Shown here: positions 7,167 through 15,959 of the stretch, piece after piece
Numbering within the stretch: the first letter of the stretch is position 1
Layout of the letters: each line of letters starts with the position of its first letter
Origin: Bacteroidota bacterium
GTDB lineage: Bacteria > Bacteroidota > Bacteroidia > Chitinophagales > Chitinophagaceae
NCBI GenBank assembly: GCA_026391415.1
Contig: JAPLEL010000099.1
Coordinates: 1-55,766 of the forward strand
Direction: 5' to 3'
Length of the DNA: 55,766 nt
Notes under the pieces: generated by a model
What the model saw: only the letters and a program-made list of their open reading frames with translations
Told to the model about the DNA's origin: nothing
Database searches by the model: none
Made by a program: the position numbers and the translations under genes

Positions 7167-10100
7167 TTACTTAATAATTGTTACCGATCCACTAATTAAA
7201 GCCCGTCCATTTTTAGGATTCACAATATAATAATAAGTACCCACAGGTAAAGGATTGCCATTATAGGTGCCATCCCACTCTATATCGTAACCCAATGACG
7301 AATAGACTTTTTGACCATACCTATTAAATACATCTATCGTTGCGCCAGGATAAGATTCTAGGTATTCTATTTTCCAAGTATCATTAATGCCATCTCCATT
7401 TGGCGAAAATATATTTGGTACCACCGGTGCCAACAATACTTTTACAAATATCGTATCCGATACCGAACAATTGCCTATTCCCGTTAAAGTTAGTTTGTAC
7501 GTGATATCTGCTTTCGGTTTACATATTGGCACCTTTGCTGTATCGCTACTCAGGTCTGTGGCTGGTGTCCATAAATAACTCAATGCTGTGCCATACACAT
7601 ATTTTGGTTTAATCAATGTCATTCCAAATTCCAATACCTTCAAATTAGGACCTAATACTAACTTCGGATAAGGGTGTACGATTACTGTTTTAACCATCGT
7701 GTCACTTACACAACCCTGTTGGTTATAGGCATACAAACTGATTTTAAAACTTCCAGAGTCGGTAAATTGCTTGATGGGGTTTTGCACGCCAGAACTTGTG
7801 CCATTGGCTAAATCCCAATACCAAGTATTCATCGCACTGGTTTTTCCATCGCTATTGTCTATAAAATTAATCTGGTCATTCAAACAAATCTCCGTTGGAT
7901 TGGCAACAAAATTTGCTTTCGGTTGCGGATAAATAGAAGCTAATATTTGCGTTAACGAATCAATACACAAGTCTTTACTCGTTATTTTTAATTGCACATT
8001 TACTGGCCCTAGTGCCGTGTATTTGTGCGTTGGTTGCTTAAGCGTTGATGCCGATGGATCATTCGGGTCTCCAAAGTTCCATAAGTACGTAAACAACCCT
8101 TCGCTATTGTCTTTGATGGTGGAGATGTTTTTAAACAAGCCATTGCCATCTGGTAAACAAATACTAGGTAGTGTAAAGTTCACTACTGGTAAAAAATTCA
8201 GTTTTAGGTTTCGAATATTATAGGTACTTCTACAACCGCTATCGGTTACCACACGCAAACTAGTGGCATAGGTATTGCCGCTGGCGTATTGTTTGGTGAA
8301 CGGAGCACTATTGGTATAAATAATATTAGTGCCATCTCCAAAATCCCAATAGCGCTGTACAATACTACTATAATTGGCTACTGATGAATCGGTAAATTGA
8401 ATATTGTTCTTCTCACATAATATAGCATTCACGCCCCATTTGGCTACTGGTGAAGGCCATACCGTGATTGGCTTTGTGGCAGAGTCGGCACAGCCAAAAG
8501 AAGTGCTGTAAAAATATTTAATAGGATAAGTACCGGGGATTTGACCATTGGGGGTATATAGTCCTGTAGCACTCGTGCCACTGCCGGTATACACAAATAC
8601 ACCTGGTACTCCGCCTAGTTCTTTGGCCTGCGTAATTTGACGCGCTGTGGTATCATTACAAATTCCCGGTAGTGTAGTAAACTGCACTTTAGGGCTTTGG
8701 TGTATGGTAATTGTTTTGGTAATAGTATTTGAACACACTGATGAATTACCTGAGCGTGCCGTCATTCTAATTTGGTACGTTTTTGTAGCAGGTGTTTGAA
8801 AATCAGGATACAAATGAGGGTACTGCTTTTTAAACAAAGTATTATCATCAACACTATCTACCGATGACGCGCTAACATAGTTCCAATAAATATTATTTTT
8901 AGTTATAATGCCAAAATCTACATACGATGAATCATATATGCGTATAGAATCATTGCTGCATAATTTGGTATCATTCAACACCACAAAATTAGCATGTGGT
9001 GTAGAGCCATTTACTGTAAAGTCACGCGTTAATAAAGAATCACAGCCAAAGGAGGTGGTTACTTTATAAGTGACTTTGTAGTTGGCGGATACATTGTAAT
9101 GTGCCGATCCATTTTTAGTAGTAAGGCTAGTGATTGTTGGAATAGGTGTAATAGCAGGAGTACTTGCATTATAATTCCATTGATATGCAATGGCATTACT
9201 GCCATCTGCAATGGTGGTAGTGTCTGTAAAAATAGCTACGGCATCATCTAAACAAACTTCTGGTAATATAAATCCTACATGCGGTTGTGCGTGAATAATA
9301 ACTGGTAAAACAACCGTATCACTTTTACAACCATTATCTGATTCAACCATTAATCGAACTGGATAAGTATTCCAGTCGGTATACGTTTTATAAAAAGGTG
9401 CGCCGCTAATAGTGTCTTTTTTTGTTCCATCAACAAAATTCCAATTCCATCTTTTTAAATTTCCTGCATTGGCTACAGAGGCATCTAAAAAATTAATCGC
9501 GGCATTTTCGCAATGCTTTGTGCTAGTTGTAAAGTTTGCAATAGGCAATGGGTTAATTAATACTGATTTTGTTAGCGTATCACTAACACAAGCTTTATCG
9601 GTTTCTACTACCAATTGTATGTTTTGATTGCCCGAATTTAAATAAGTATAACTAGGTGTTTGTTTAGTATTCGTTATGCCATTTGCAAAACGCCAATGCC
9701 ATCTTGTTATGGTATTTCCATTTGCATTTGATTGCTCTTTAATTTGTAAACTATCGCGCAAACAATACACAGGCGTCACGCTAAAATTTGCAACGGGTGT
9801 TGCATACACAGGCAATGTTTTGGTTAGCGAATCAACGCATCCATCAATAGAACTAACAATTAATTGAACCGATTGATTTGTGGGAGTAGTATAATTGTGT
9901 ACAGGTGCTTTAATGCTATCTATTCCGCCATCTCCAAAATTCCAACGATAGGTAAATTTTAATGCTGTGCCATCTGCAATTTTACTAGTGTCTAAAAAGT
10001 TAGCGGATCCCATTGGTGTGCAAACTTTTAGCGGCATTACAAATCCAACACTAGGGTTTGGATTTACTTTTACAGTTGTTGCAATATTTAAAATATTATT

Positions 10101-11957
10101 ACTAGCATTTACTGTGCAGGAGTTTGCATCAGTTACATGTTTTACTGCATAAGTAGTAGTAACAACAGGACTCAATTTTAATGAATAATTAGAAAGCGGT
10201 ATCCCCGAAATAGTATCGGTTTTTAATCCATCGGAGTAACTAAAAACAAAGGGCGCTGTTCCAGAAAAATTTAGTGCGAGTGTTTTTGATTTTCCCAAAC
10301 AAATAGAATCGCCTGTGCTAATGCTAATAGTGGGTACAGGATTTACTGTTACAAGTGTACTATCTATAAAACTACCACATCCTAAAATATTTGCTGATAC
10401 TACATAATATCCTGAATAGCTTGGATTGATATTTGAAATGCTTGGATTATAAATATTACTACTAAATCCATTCGGGCCCGTCCATTGATAAGTAGCACCA
10501 ATAACATTTGTGGCTAATAAATTAATATCATTTCCGGTGCATTGTAATCCACCAACTATTGGAGAAAGTGTTGTTCGGCTGTAGTTGGAGAAGTAGCCAA
10601 GTTCTGCACCAGTACTTGCGCTACCATTTAAAAAACCCAGGTGAAATAAACCTGAAGTATTTGTTACAACTGTTGTTGCGCCTGTTTGTATGAGGTTATC
10701 TATTGTTACTAAATTACTTGAGGATATACGCGAATACATCCACTCACCATTTGTGCCAGGAACAGGAGAAAACATACTTGAAGTAATTATATTAGCAGTT
10801 CCATTCAATAAAAAACGACCAATGTCTGCAGCTTTACATAATAGGTTTAAGTAAAAAGCGGTATTGATAGACCTTGCAAAAGAAACGACAGAAGAACCGG
10901 TACAACGAATACTTGGTAAATCAGTAAAAGCCATTTCGCTACCAATGCCAGTCAATTGGTTGACATAAACTGGATTGCTTGTTTTTATATAGGCACTTGA
11001 ATTGGAGAGTTTTCCAGTAAATACTCCTCCTCTGTTTAAAGTAGCAATAGGAGTGGTTGCTCCGTCTAAATAAACATTGGTATTATTAGAAGTTGCTAAA
11101 ATATTATAATAGTCAAAAGCGCCTGTATTACCCACTGCCATTTCTCCGCGCACTAAAATAAATTCTTGGCCATTAGCATCTTCAGGAATAATTTGATCGC
11201 CCACTAAATCAAAATTTGAATTAGGTGGCCCAATAGAATCATCATAAACTGTAATACAAACCGGCTTTGTTGCTGTAACAATACTACCAACTAAATGTAA
11301 TGAACCGATGGTGCTATTAGCAATTACAGAATAGGATTGGCCTTTATTCAGCACAATATTAAATTTCATATTTGCAGAATGTCCATAGGCGTCTTTACTT
11401 GGCGTAATATCAATCGATGTATTGTCTTCGGTAGCAACAATTATAAAGCCATTATGGGCTGGAGTAGCAAGCGCTCTATTGTCATACTGTAGTTGCCCGG
11501 GAATCATAAAATTCAATCCCTTACTCGTATTTCCTTTTAGTGCAAATATTTCTGGATTATTATAGGTGCCCGCTGTTGTTTTCCCTTGCATTTCATAATA
11601 GGCAGAAATAGCATTTGTTGCTGAAATTTTCAGCCCATAATTCAACACAATATTATGCGGCTCCGATTCAATGATGCCAATGAAATTGGTTAGATCAATG
11701 GTTTGAGCAGAATACGCATTTAAATTAACAACGATGGGCGTAAAACTTGCATTAGCAGGCTCTGAAATAGTTACTGTAGCAGCCGATGCATAACTAGATA
11801 AACGCAAAACAATTGGTCGGTCTGCATGAGTTGCAGTAATAGCAGGTGCCCCAAACCAAAATTCTGTATCGGTTTGTGCAATTGCTTGGGTGCTTGCCAA
11901 ACAGATTAAGAAAAATAAAACGAAACTTTTTAAGGCATTCATAGTATTGGCAAACAA
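7167..11957 (-). CDS. Very large PKD-repeat protein with T9SS type B sorting domain
   Basis: 1596 residues. It has a signal peptide (residues 1-28, ending ...ASTQAIAQ), then an N-terminal ~400-residue domain resembling the IgGFc-binding-protein N-terminal module (IVATEDNTSIDITPS, SYSVIANS, KPVCITVYDDSI). An Ig-like segment and about ten PKD-type repeats follow, recognisable by WNFGDG, YWDFGDGTN, WRFANG and YLWNFGDP motifs, each repeat opening with a Cys. Residues ~1510-1596 are the gliding-motility-associated / T9SS type B sorting domain: NIFSPNGDGINDTW, then NRYGQKVY, WDGTYNG, PVGTYYY. It should be exported by Sec, then moved across the outer membrane by the type IX system and held at the surface. 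A role in adhesion or gliding is inferred only. It stands alone between an ABC ATPase gene and a convergent neighbour. Confidence 0.9.
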   Translation of the reverse strand: MFANTMNALKSFVLFFLICLASTQAIAQTDTEFWFGAPAITATHADRPIVLRLSSYASAATVTISEPANASFTPIVVNLNAYSAQTIDLTNFIGIIESEPHNIVLNYGLKISATNAISAYYEMQGKTTAGTYNNPEIFALKGNTSKGLNFMIPGQLQYDNRALATPAHNGFIIVATEDNTSIDITPSKDAYGHSANMKFNIVLNKGQSYSVIANSTIGSLHLVGSIVTATKPVCITVYDDSIGPPNSNFDLVGDQIIPEDANGQEFILVRGEMAVGNTGAFDYYNILATSNNTNVYLDGATTPIATLNRGGVFTGKLSNSSAYIKTSNPVYVNQLTGIGSEMAFTDLPSIRCTGSSVVSFARSINTAFYLNLLCKAADIGRFLLNGTANIITSSMFSPVPGTNGEWMYSRISSSNLVTIDNLIQTGATTVVTNTSGLFHLGFLNGSASTGAELGYFSNYSRTTLSPIVGGLQCTGNDINLLATNVIGATYQWTGPNGFSSNIYNPSISNINPSYSGYYVVSANILGCGSFIDSTLVTVNPVPTISISTGDSICLGKSKTLALNFSGTAPFVFSYSDGLKTDTISGIPLSNYSLKLSPVVTTTYAVKHVTDANSCTVNASNNILNIATTVKVNPNPSVGFVMPLKVCTPMGSANFLDTSKIADGTALKFTYRWNFGDGGIDSIKAPVHNYTTPTNQSVQLIVSSIDGCVDSLTKTLPVYATPVANFSVTPVYCLRDSLQIKEQSNANGNTITRWHWRFANGITNTKQTPSYTYLNSGNQNIQLVVETDKACVSDTLTKSVLINPLPIANFTTSTKHCENAAINFLDASVANAGNLKRWNWNFVDGTKKDTISGAPFYKTYTDWNTYPVRLMVESDNGCKSDTVVLPVIIHAQPHVGFILPEVCLDDAVAIFTDTTTIADGSNAIAYQWNYNASTPAITPIPTITSLTTKNGSAHYNVSANYKVTYKVTTSFGCDSLLTRDFTVNGSTPHANFVVLNDTKLCSNDSIRIYDSSYVDFGIITKNNIYWNYVSASSVDSVDDNTLFKKQYPHLYPDFQTPATKTYQIRMTARSGNSSVCSNTITKTITIHQSPKVQFTTLPGICNDTTARQITQAKELGGVPGVFVYTGSGTSATGLYTPNGQIPGTYPIKYFYSTSFGCADSATKPITVWPSPVAKWGVNAILCEKNNIQFTDSSVANYSSIVQRYWDFGDGTNIIYTNSAPFTKQYASGNTYATSLRVVTDSGCRSTYNIRNLKLNFLPVVNFTLPSICLPDGNGLFKNISTIKDNSEGLFTYLWNFGDPNDPSASTLKQPTHKYTALGPVNVQLKITSKDLCIDSLTQILASIYPQPKANFVANPTEICLNDQINFIDNSDGKTSAMNTWYWDLANGTSSGVQNPIKQFTDSGSFKISLYAYNQQGCVSDTMVKTVIVHPYPKLVLGPNLKVLEFGMTLIKPKYVYGTALSYLWTPATDLSSDTAKVPICKPKADITYKLTLTGIGNCSVSDTIFVKVLLAPVVPNIFSPNGDGINDTWKIEYLESYPGATIDVFNRYGQKVYSSLGYDIEWDGTYNGNPLPVGTYYYIVNPKNGRALISGSVTIIK

Positions 11958-12005
11958 TTTTTCGATTTGCTAAATTAACCAAATTATAAACCTTATTTGT
12001 TACTA

Positions 12006-12917
12006 TTATGGACTAATGTGCGGTAATACTAATTGCAGAAATACGGTATCACCTTTTTGATAACTTGTTTCCATAGTTTTTAAGGTAATCAACGTATCTG
12101 CTAGTGTAATTTGTATTTCATACCATCCTCCCATAAAAAAGATGCGGTCAATGACAGCTTTGATGCCTGCTCCTTCTGCAACTATTTTAAAATATTCAGG
12201 GCGAAGAAACTGTTGATTATTTTTCAAAGACAATTCGAATAGTTTTTCTATTGCAGGTGTACATATTTGATAGATTCCCAATAGGCCTGCAGCATAATCA
12301 TCTACAGGATGATGGTAGACTTCCTCAGGTGTTCCCTGTTGAATAATAGCACCTGCTTTTAAAATAATAATTTGATCTGCCCAAGCAAATATATCCTGCG
12401 GGTCGTGTGAAACCATCAAACAAGTTATTTGCAAACGTTCGCCAATTTCTCTAATTACTGTTTTGAGAATGTTTTTGTGAATTAGGTCTAAATTAGAAAA
12501 AGGCTCGTCTAGCAATAGCAGTTTTGGCGCTGAAATGAGTAAGCGCGCTATGGCAATTCTTTGTCTTTCTCCTCCAGACAACTGGTCGGTTTTGCGTTTT
12601 AGCAGATGGGCATAAGACAATAATTCTTCTACCCTATACGCTTTGCGTAATTCAAAATGCTGCGATAAATAGGCAATTTCTTTTTGCCCCGGAATGAGTT
12701 TTTCGTCGGGGCCTTTAATGCGCTGTGCTTCTAAATAAATTTCCGCATCATCTGGTTGAATCCAACCAGCTATTATTTTTAAAAGCGTTGATTTTCCAGA
12801 ACCCGTTTCGCCAACTATGGCTATTTTTTGCAGAGGTGCTTGCTCGAAACTAATATTGTTTAGAATTGATTTTTCGGCAAGTTTTTTACTAACATAATTA
12901 ACGCGGAGCAATGCCAT
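12006..12917 (-). CDS. ABC transporter ATP-binding protein (orphan, import type)
   Basis: 303-residue ATPase of the PotA/FbpC-like group. It has Walker A GETGSGKS (residues 36-43), the Q-loop SQHFELR, the signature LSGGERQRIAIARLL, Walker B LLLLDEPFSNLD and the switch His in MVSHDPQ. The C-terminal ~90 residues form a TOBE-like regulatory domain. Its usual partners (permease and substrate-binding protein) are absent on both sides, so the substrate cannot be named. It begins downstream of the terminator that closes the beta-glucan locus, so it is probably transcribed separately. Confidence 0.85.
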   Translation of the reverse strand: MALLRVNYVSKKLAEKSILNNISFEQAPLQKIAIVGETGSGKSTLLKIIAGWIQPDDAEIYLEAQRIKGPDEKLIPGQKEIAYLSQHFELRKAYRVEELLSYAHLLKRKTDQLSGGERQRIAIARLLISAPKLLLLDEPFSNLDLIHKNILKTVIREIGERLQITCLMVSHDPQDIFAWADQIIILKAGAIIQQGTPEEVYHHPVDDYAAGLLGIYQICTPAIEKLFELSLKNNQQFLRPEYFKIVAEGAGIKAVIDRIFFMGGWYEIQITLADTLITLKTMETSYQKGDTVFLQLVLPHISP

Positions 12918-13000
12918 AATAGTGTAATAATAGAAAAGATTTTTTTTATTAGACTTGGTTTTTAGAAATATTTGTTGATTACCAAAATATTTTGAAATGA

Positions 13001-13034
13001 AAAAGCCTTGAAAGTGTTATCTAACAAGGCTTTT
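13001..13034 (-). terminator. Rho-independent terminator closing the beta-glucan locus
   Basis: A perfect 10-bp stem, AAAAGCCTTG (13001-13010) with CAAGGCTTTT (13025-13034), and a 14-nt loop. On the minus strand the stem runs straight into a T-run. It lies 31 nt after the stop of the last GH16 gene, so it should end the susC-susD-lipoprotein-GH16 transcript. Confidence 0.85.
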
Positions 13035-13064
13035 ATCAATTTATAAAACTATCTAGGAAGCTAA

Positions 13065-13919
13065 TTAATTTTGAGTAACCTTAACCCAGTCTACTGTCAT
13101 TGTTGCTTTCTGTTGCTTAATTAAATCAAGCGTTGACTCTAGCATCCCATAAAATGGTTTTTTAATGCCGTTTATTTTTACTGGGAAAGCGCCACCTAGA
13201 GCAAAATTTAAAATTAGAAATTTACTATTATCAAAAGACCATTTACCATAATGATTTGCCATTGTTTTGGTTACACGAAACATCATTACCCCATCGTATT
13301 TAAAAATTAAACTTTCTGGGGTCCAGTCTACAGCATACACATGCCATTGTGTAACATCATTATTAGCTGGAAAATATTGTCGATTTACAAAAGGGGTTTC
13401 ACCAAAATAGCCTGATCCATGCACTGCAGCGCTAGCCCAATCTTTTTCACCAACATATTCCATAACATCAATTTCTCCTGTTTCTGGCCAAAGACCATTT
13501 CCCAAAAGCCACCAGGCAGGCCAAAGCCCAGCACCTTCTGTTAGTTTAATACGCGCTTCGGCTGTTCCATATGTAAAATCAAATTTGTTTTGGGTATTAA
13601 GTCTTGCCGAAATAAAATCGAATTTTTGCTTGTCTTTGGTAACAAAACCAGGTGCATAACAAGGCTTTAATACCAATGCATTGTTTTGAATAAAAAAAGT
13701 AGCCGAAGAATCTACATACGCTTGTAGTTCATTGTTAAAATGGTTGCCAGTTATTTCTGCGTTCCATTTAGTACGGTCTAATTTTTGTGCAGAAAAATCA
13801 TCAAAAAAAATAACTTTTTTAGCTGCTTTTTTTTGTTGTGCTTGATTGTTTTGTGCCATTACATTAACAGACAAAAAAGCCACTATGATAAATACTGAAA
13901 CGCGAATATTTGGCTTCAT
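13065..13919 (-). CDS. Secreted GH16 endo-beta-glucanase
   Basis: 284 residues from the ATG at 13919, chosen because it starts a clean signal peptide (MKPNIRVSVFIIVAFLSVNV then MAQ cleavage). The longer reading frame adds 19 charged residues before it. The GH16 catalytic motif GEIDVMEYVG gives the nucleophile Glu, assisting Asp and acid/base Glu; the WPAWWLLG and HVYAVDWTPE segments are further family hallmarks. It lacks a lipobox, so it is probably periplasmic or released, unlike its lipoprotein neighbour. Family members cut beta-1,3- or mixed beta-1,3/1,4-glucans such as laminarin and lichenan. It is the last gene of the locus, followed by a strong terminator. Confidence 0.9.
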   Translation of the reverse strand: MKPNIRVSVFIIVAFLSVNVMAQNNQAQQKKAAKKVIFFDDFSAQKLDRTKWNAEITGNHFNNELQAYVDSSATFFIQNNALVLKPCYAPGFVTKDKQKFDFISARLNTQNKFDFTYGTAEARIKLTEGAGLWPAWWLLGNGLWPETGEIDVMEYVGEKDWASAAVHGSGYFGETPFVNRQYFPANNDVTQWHVYAVDWTPESLIFKYDGVMMFRVTKTMANHYGKWSFDNSKFLILNFALGGAFPVKINGIKKPFYGMLESTLDLIKQQKATMTVDWVKVTQN

Positions 13920-14013
13920 AAAAAAATATTTTTTGTATCGATAAAATAAAAGTTTAGAATCAATTTTAGCTTCCACTAAAATTGATTCGTCTTTTTAATT
14001 AAGAAAAAATTGC

Positions 14014-15039
14014 TTATTGATAAACTCTCACATAATCTACTTCCATTTGTGCGGTAGTAAATGCAGGAGCTACAGCTCCAGCAAAAGTGCCTCCCATAGC
14101 CAAATTTAAAATCACAAAAAAGTTTTGATTGAAAGGCATGGTATTGTTATTAGCAACAGAAAAAAATGGAATATCATCTACCAAAAATTGAATGGACGCA
14201 TCCGACCAAATAGTTGCATATCGATGAAAATCACTGGTAGCAGTAGTTATAAGCGTTGTGCCTCCTACAGCAGAGCCTCCCGAATGATTAGGGTAGTGAA
14301 TGGTTCCATAAATTTTATTTAAGTCATTCCCCTTGTGTTCCATAATATCTATTTCGCCACATGCTGGCCAACTTATAGTAGAAATATTACTTCCCAACAT
14401 CCAAATTGCAGGCCAAGTTCCTGCGTTTGCAGGAAGCTTTGCACGCACTTCTATTTTACCATACTTAAAAGAAAATTTATCCTTCGATAATAAACGCGCA
14501 GAGGTAAATGCACTTGTTCCATATGGTTCTCTAAAAGCTATAATTTTTAAAGTGCCATTCGAAACAACAGAATTATTTGATCTATTGGTATAGTTCTGCA
14601 ATTCACTATTACCCCAACCACCTTCACCAATATCGTATCCCCATTTTGCTGTATTTGGTGCACCAGGTGTATCAAACTCTTCGCTCCAAATTAAAGAAAT
14701 TTTTACTCCCACTGCTACTTGAATAGTTTTGGCAATTGTTTGCCCTCCAGAACTTTTTGCAGTTACATTTACCGTATAGTTTCCAGAACTTGGATACTTA
14801 TAAACCACCGATCCAGAAGGAACGGTTTGATAAGTTCCATTACCAAAATCATATTCAAAGTTCACAGCATTGGTGGCTGTGGCATTAAAACTCACATTAC
14901 CGCTACTATCTGTTGCTGCCTGAAATTGTACGTTAAGATTAGTTGGGGCAGTATTGTTGTTAGGCACGTCCTTGCTAGAACCTCCGCAAGAAAGTAAGAA
15001 TACAACCAAGAAACTACCCCAACTAACAATCTTAGACAT
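14014..15039 (-). CDS. Surface lipoprotein: PKD-like domain plus GH16 beta-glucanase
   Basis: 341 residues. A lipoprotein signal with lipobox LLSC (Cys18) is followed by a PKD-like domain (residues ~30-112, motif FEYDFGNGTYQTVPSG) and then a GH16 catalytic domain (~115-341). The active-site motif is CGEIDIMEHKG, and FKYGKIEVRAKLP, WPAIWMLGS and MGGTF are typical laminarinase blocks. As an outer-surface lipoprotein it would make the first cuts in a beta-1,3-glucan, feeding oligosaccharides to the SusC/SusD importer encoded upstream. The PKD-like part closely resembles the one in the preceding 298-residue lipoprotein, suggesting shuffling of a shared module. Confidence 0.92.
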   Translation of the reverse strand: MSKIVSWGSFLVVFLLSCGGSSKDVPNNNTAPTNLNVQFQAATDSSGNVSFNATATNAVNFEYDFGNGTYQTVPSGSVVYKYPSSGNYTVNVTAKSSGGQTIAKTIQVAVGVKISLIWSEEFDTPGAPNTAKWGYDIGEGGWGNSELQNYTNRSNNSVVSNGTLKIIAFREPYGTSAFTSARLLSKDKFSFKYGKIEVRAKLPANAGTWPAIWMLGSNISTISWPACGEIDIMEHKGNDLNKIYGTIHYPNHSGGSAVGGTTLITTATSDFHRYATIWSDASIQFLVDDIPFFSVANNNTMPFNQNFFVILNLAMGGTFAGAVAPAFTTAQMEVDYVRVYQ

Positions 15040-15044
15040 ACAAT

Positions 15045-15941
15045 TTATTTAGCTTTTAAAATCTGGTACCAAGCATTTCCATCGCTTCCAATATTACGTA
15101 ATGATACTTGAGTTGGACTAATTGATAGAATTTCATAACTAACGCCACCTGTTCCAAATACTATGATTCCATTACCTGGTACAATAAACTGAATTCTGGT
15201 TGAATTAGCAGCTGTTGAACTAGAAGTAGCATTCATGAAGGCAACCGCCTTAGTTCCGCCTGTATTAATACCCAAACAAGCGTCTCCGCCAGTAAAACTA
15301 TAAAAAGCAGTTGCGGCGCCAATGGCAAAAGATTGTCCTTTGTTGTTCACGCTCATGGTCACGTTATTATTGGCATCTTTTGCAAAAGTTACTTCATCGT
15401 CGTAAGCACATGCTTCTCTAGAGTTGGGAGTTGCAGAATACCATTCTGGCGTAAAAGTATTAGTAGGGCCTACGCCAAAATGACCTGGTGCATCGTTGGC
15501 GCTAATCCAAACTTTAGAGGCATTATTAGTTAAAGCAGTAAGAATATTCGTAGGAATTTTAAATGCTACGTATACTTTTATTTTTTTGCTGATTGTTGAT
15601 ATTACTCCAGCAGTTCCAATTGCATTTACTGTAATCGTATAAGAATTGGTATCTGGTAAAGTATAAGCATAGTTAATAATTCCAGAAGGAACCATTTGCG
15701 ATGTGCCATCACCAAAATCAATTTTATAGGTAAGTGCATTTGTAGATGTAACCGCAATAGCAACACTACCCGTTCCGTTTCCATTAGGGGTTGCAGTGGT
15801 AGCTCCTGCAACAGTTGCTGTTAGTGCTAGGCTACTAGGCGTTTTAATATCTCCAAATGCGTAGTCTACTTTTTTACAAGCCGATAAAAATAGCGTGGTT
15901 GTAAAAAATAGTACTAATAATGATTTGATTTGCGTTCTCAT
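15045..15941 (-). CDS. PKD-domain lipoprotein, putative surface glycan-binding protein
   Basis: 298 residues with a lipoprotein signal (lipobox LSAC, Cys22). Residues ~35-128 form a PKD-like domain (LTYKIDFGDGTSQMVPSG). The remaining ~165 residues are a separate domain with no catalytic signature that I can recognise (ASKVWISANDAPGHFGVGP, YSATPNSREACAYDDEVTF). Position between the 694-residue lipoprotein and the GH16 genes, 5 nt before the next start, suggests a SusE/F-like glycan-binding role on the cell surface. The function is inferred from context only. Confidence 0.7.
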   Translation of the reverse strand: MRTQIKSLLVLFFTTTLFLSACKKVDYAFGDIKTPSSLALTATVAGATTATPNGNGTGSVAIAVTSTNALTYKIDFGDGTSQMVPSGIINYAYTLPDTNSYTITVNAIGTAGVISTISKKIKVYVAFKIPTNILTALTNNASKVWISANDAPGHFGVGPTNTFTPEWYSATPNSREACAYDDEVTFAKDANNNVTMSVNNKGQSFAIGAATAFYSFTGGDACLGINTGGTKAVAFMNATSSSTAANSTRIQFIVPGNGIIVFGTGGVSYEILSISPTQVSLRNIGSDGNAWYQILKAK

Positions 15942-15959
15942 ATATTCGTGTTTTTGAAA

